DNA of 64,000 nucleotides from Rhabdornis inornatus (Eukaryota > Chordata > Aves > Passeriformes > Rhabdornithidae): NCBI GenBank assembly GCA_013397075.1, contig VWZS01005930.1, forward strand, positions 62,579 through 126,578. The letters run 5' to 3'. Every line of letters starts with the position of its first letter. Within the stretch, counting starts at the first letter, position 1. The position numbers and the translations under genes are program-made. The notes under the pieces were generated by a model. It made no database searches. It was not told where the DNA came from and saw only the letters and a program-made list of their open reading frames with translations. Shown in pieces: positions 62,441 through 64,000 of the stretch.

Positions 62441-63578
62441 AGTGCTGTATGCAGCCCACGCCAGGGTGCAAAGTGGGCTAGACAGCAGGAGACAATTAAG
62501 AGAAAGTGACCAAATGAAATACCATCAGTAAGGCAATGAGCAGTGAGGCACTGCATGGGGAGGTCTCCAGGCACTGTTGCAACTTAAACCTGTCAGCTGG
62601 CATGTTGCTGCCAGCAGCCCCTCTGGCTGTCCAAGACATTGGACAGGCCATTCCAGCCTCCTCTCTGCCAGCAGCATGTACAATAGCACATATTAAACAA
62701 TACAGTAAGAGTTGTAGTGTCAATAGCATCGATTATGATATTCACAAGTTCCTTTTAAAAAATATTTTTCTTGCTGTTACAGTTACTGTGTAGAAACACA
62801 TGCTTTAAACTCCAGAATCCAGATTTATTGCACACTAAAAGTGATTTGGTAAATCATGGCTGAAGATTTAGAAGCAGACGGGCCTCCTTCCTGTCTGCAT
62901 CTCTGAGACAGCACCACAGCATTGCTAGGATGTTTCTGACATGATGCTTGAGGGGACTGTCCAAACACAGTTTGTCTCCCCACATTTTTTGGTGGAAATG
63001 CATGGAACTTTATGAACACAGAAGCCTTATTTTCTTATTTTCTGGGGCATTCCACCAGTCATTCCCTGTAATAGAAATTCAAGATATATTAATTTGATGT
63101 GTTTAATCTGGTAAAGGCATGGCCATAGTGGGATAAAGAAATCCTAAAACACATTTATATATAGTTGCACATATTTGCAAATAAGACCTGAGAAGTTTCA
63201 CAGAGCCTGTAAACAAACTGACCTGACAGCTCTTACTGCAGAACTATAATCGATTTTGTAAATTTTTTACAAGGAAAAGTCATGATTTTGCAACAAAAAT
63301 TATTTTACAGCGAATTAACTGGTTTTTTAGCTTGTAAAACTGCTACTCAGATATGCAAATTAGTATCATTTAAGGAAAGATACATGCCATACTTTGTTGT
63401 CAAAACACTATTTATATCTGCTACTCATCCTGGTGAAGCAATTGGAAGACTGTTTTCAAGAACTTCAAATTTAGTGTTCCATTTTCCCTCTAGATGTGTC
63501 AGTCTTCTCTCCATACACTGTATCTTCCTTGGGGCAATGGTTATATCTTAAACTTTTTTAATAAGTTGCAGTATGAAG
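62441..63578. other. Unassigned intergenic sequence, possible minus-strand terminal exon
   Basis: About 1.1 kb. The part 62,805-63,065 reads on the minus strand like a last exon: a TATTACAG acceptor, about 240 bases, then AATAAA (plus-strand 62824-62829) and a GT-rich tail. The remainder is unremarkable. Confidence 0.4.
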
Positions 63579-63667
63579 NNNNNNNNNNNNNNNNNNNNNN
63601 NNNNNNNNNNNNNNNNNNNNNNNNNNNNNNNNNNNNNNNNNNNNNNNNNNNNNNNNNNNNNNNNNNN
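63579..63667. other. Assembly gap (89 Ns)
   Basis: A run of 89 undetermined bases. The right flank is CR1 sequence, so the repeat probably caused the gap. Confidence 0.99.
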
Positions 63668-64000
63668 TCAGGTCCTGTCACTGGTCACCAGAGAGATCAG
63701 TGCCCATTCCTCCACTTCCCCTAACAAGAAAGCTGTAGACTTTCCATTGACCAGTATCCACATGCCCCTGCGTGCACTACTTTTCAGCATCTCATTCCCC
63801 AGCCTGTCTGTCTGTATGTCCAGACCTGACCCATCCCAGGCGCAGAGTCCAGCACTTGTCTTTGTTAAACTTCATATAGTTGGTGATTTCCCAGCCCTCT
63901 GCTTCGTGTAGGTCTTTCTGCCTCTGAGGGAGTCAACAACTCCTCTCAATTTTGTGTCATCAGCAAACTTACTGTTTCTTGAGTCCTGCATCCAAGTAAT
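63668..64000 (-). mobile_element. CR1 LINE internal fragment, runs off the window edge
   Basis: In reverse orientation it has the CR1 blocks GACCCATCCCAGGC, TCCAGCACTTG, GTTAAACTTCATA and TTTTGTGTCATCAGCAAACTT. This is the segment around the end of the reverse-transcriptase coding region. It is diverged, so an older copy. The left end is hidden by the gap. Confidence 0.85.

Noticed and set aside
26531..64000. Expected neighbours of MFSD14B (FBP2, FBP1) and the 9q22 microRNA clusters (let-7, miR-23b/27b/24)
   Set aside because: I looked for the FBP carboxyl-end pattern on the minus strand and for the mature microRNA seeds. None was found, so they lie outside this window.
1..64000. tRNA, rRNA, CRISPR arrays, operons or other prokaryote-type systems
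   Set aside because: No cloverleaf with a GGTTCGAATCC-type box, no regularly spaced repeats and no dense gene strings. The sequence is plainly vertebrate nuclear DNA.

Overview
The window looks like nuclear DNA from a bird, probably a passerine. The evidence is one AT-rich vertebrate gene with GT-AG introns, several 5'-truncated CR1 LINEs (the usual avian LINE), solo LTRs of avian endogenous-retrovirus type, and otherwise mostly unique AT-rich DNA. The recognisable gene is MFSD14B (HIATL1), a major facilitator superfamily membrane protein. Its human copy lies in 9q22, and 9q22 genes are mostly on the avian Z chromosome, so Z linkage is likely; this is inference from general knowledge and was not tested.

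Layout. Positions 1-8009 are the downstream part of a long first intron; the start-codon exon lies to the left of the window. Exons 2 to 12 run on the + strand from 8010 to 25136, all with GT-AG borders and matching phases. They give 459 contiguous residues of an expected ~500 and a normal stop. A 3' UTR of about 1.4 kb follows, with its best poly(A) signal at 26505-26510 and a possible second one at 26962. From about 27 kb to the right edge I find no further protein-coding exon I can name. This ~37 kb holds CR1 pieces, ERV LTRs, one degenerate hAT-type transposase fossil (about 28.04-28.76 kb) and unassigned AT-rich DNA.

Every mobile element I could orient (seven CR1 pieces, four or five LTRs and the hAT relic) is on the minus strand, opposite to MFSD14B.

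Assembly quality. There are two N runs (3653-3679 and 63579-63667) and four isolated single Ns (36285, 37028, 37222, 50083). All four single Ns sit at repeat breakpoints. One separates two apparently identical 390-bp copies inside an LTR, and two bracket an LTR shard placed inside a CR1. These look like contig-joining artefacts.

I see no undescribed multigene system here. The observations most worth a second look are the hAT fossil, a 16-bp-stem hairpin in the MFSD14B 3' UTR, a fold-back palindrome inside a CR1, a possible minus-strand terminal exon near 63 kb, and the single-N artefacts.
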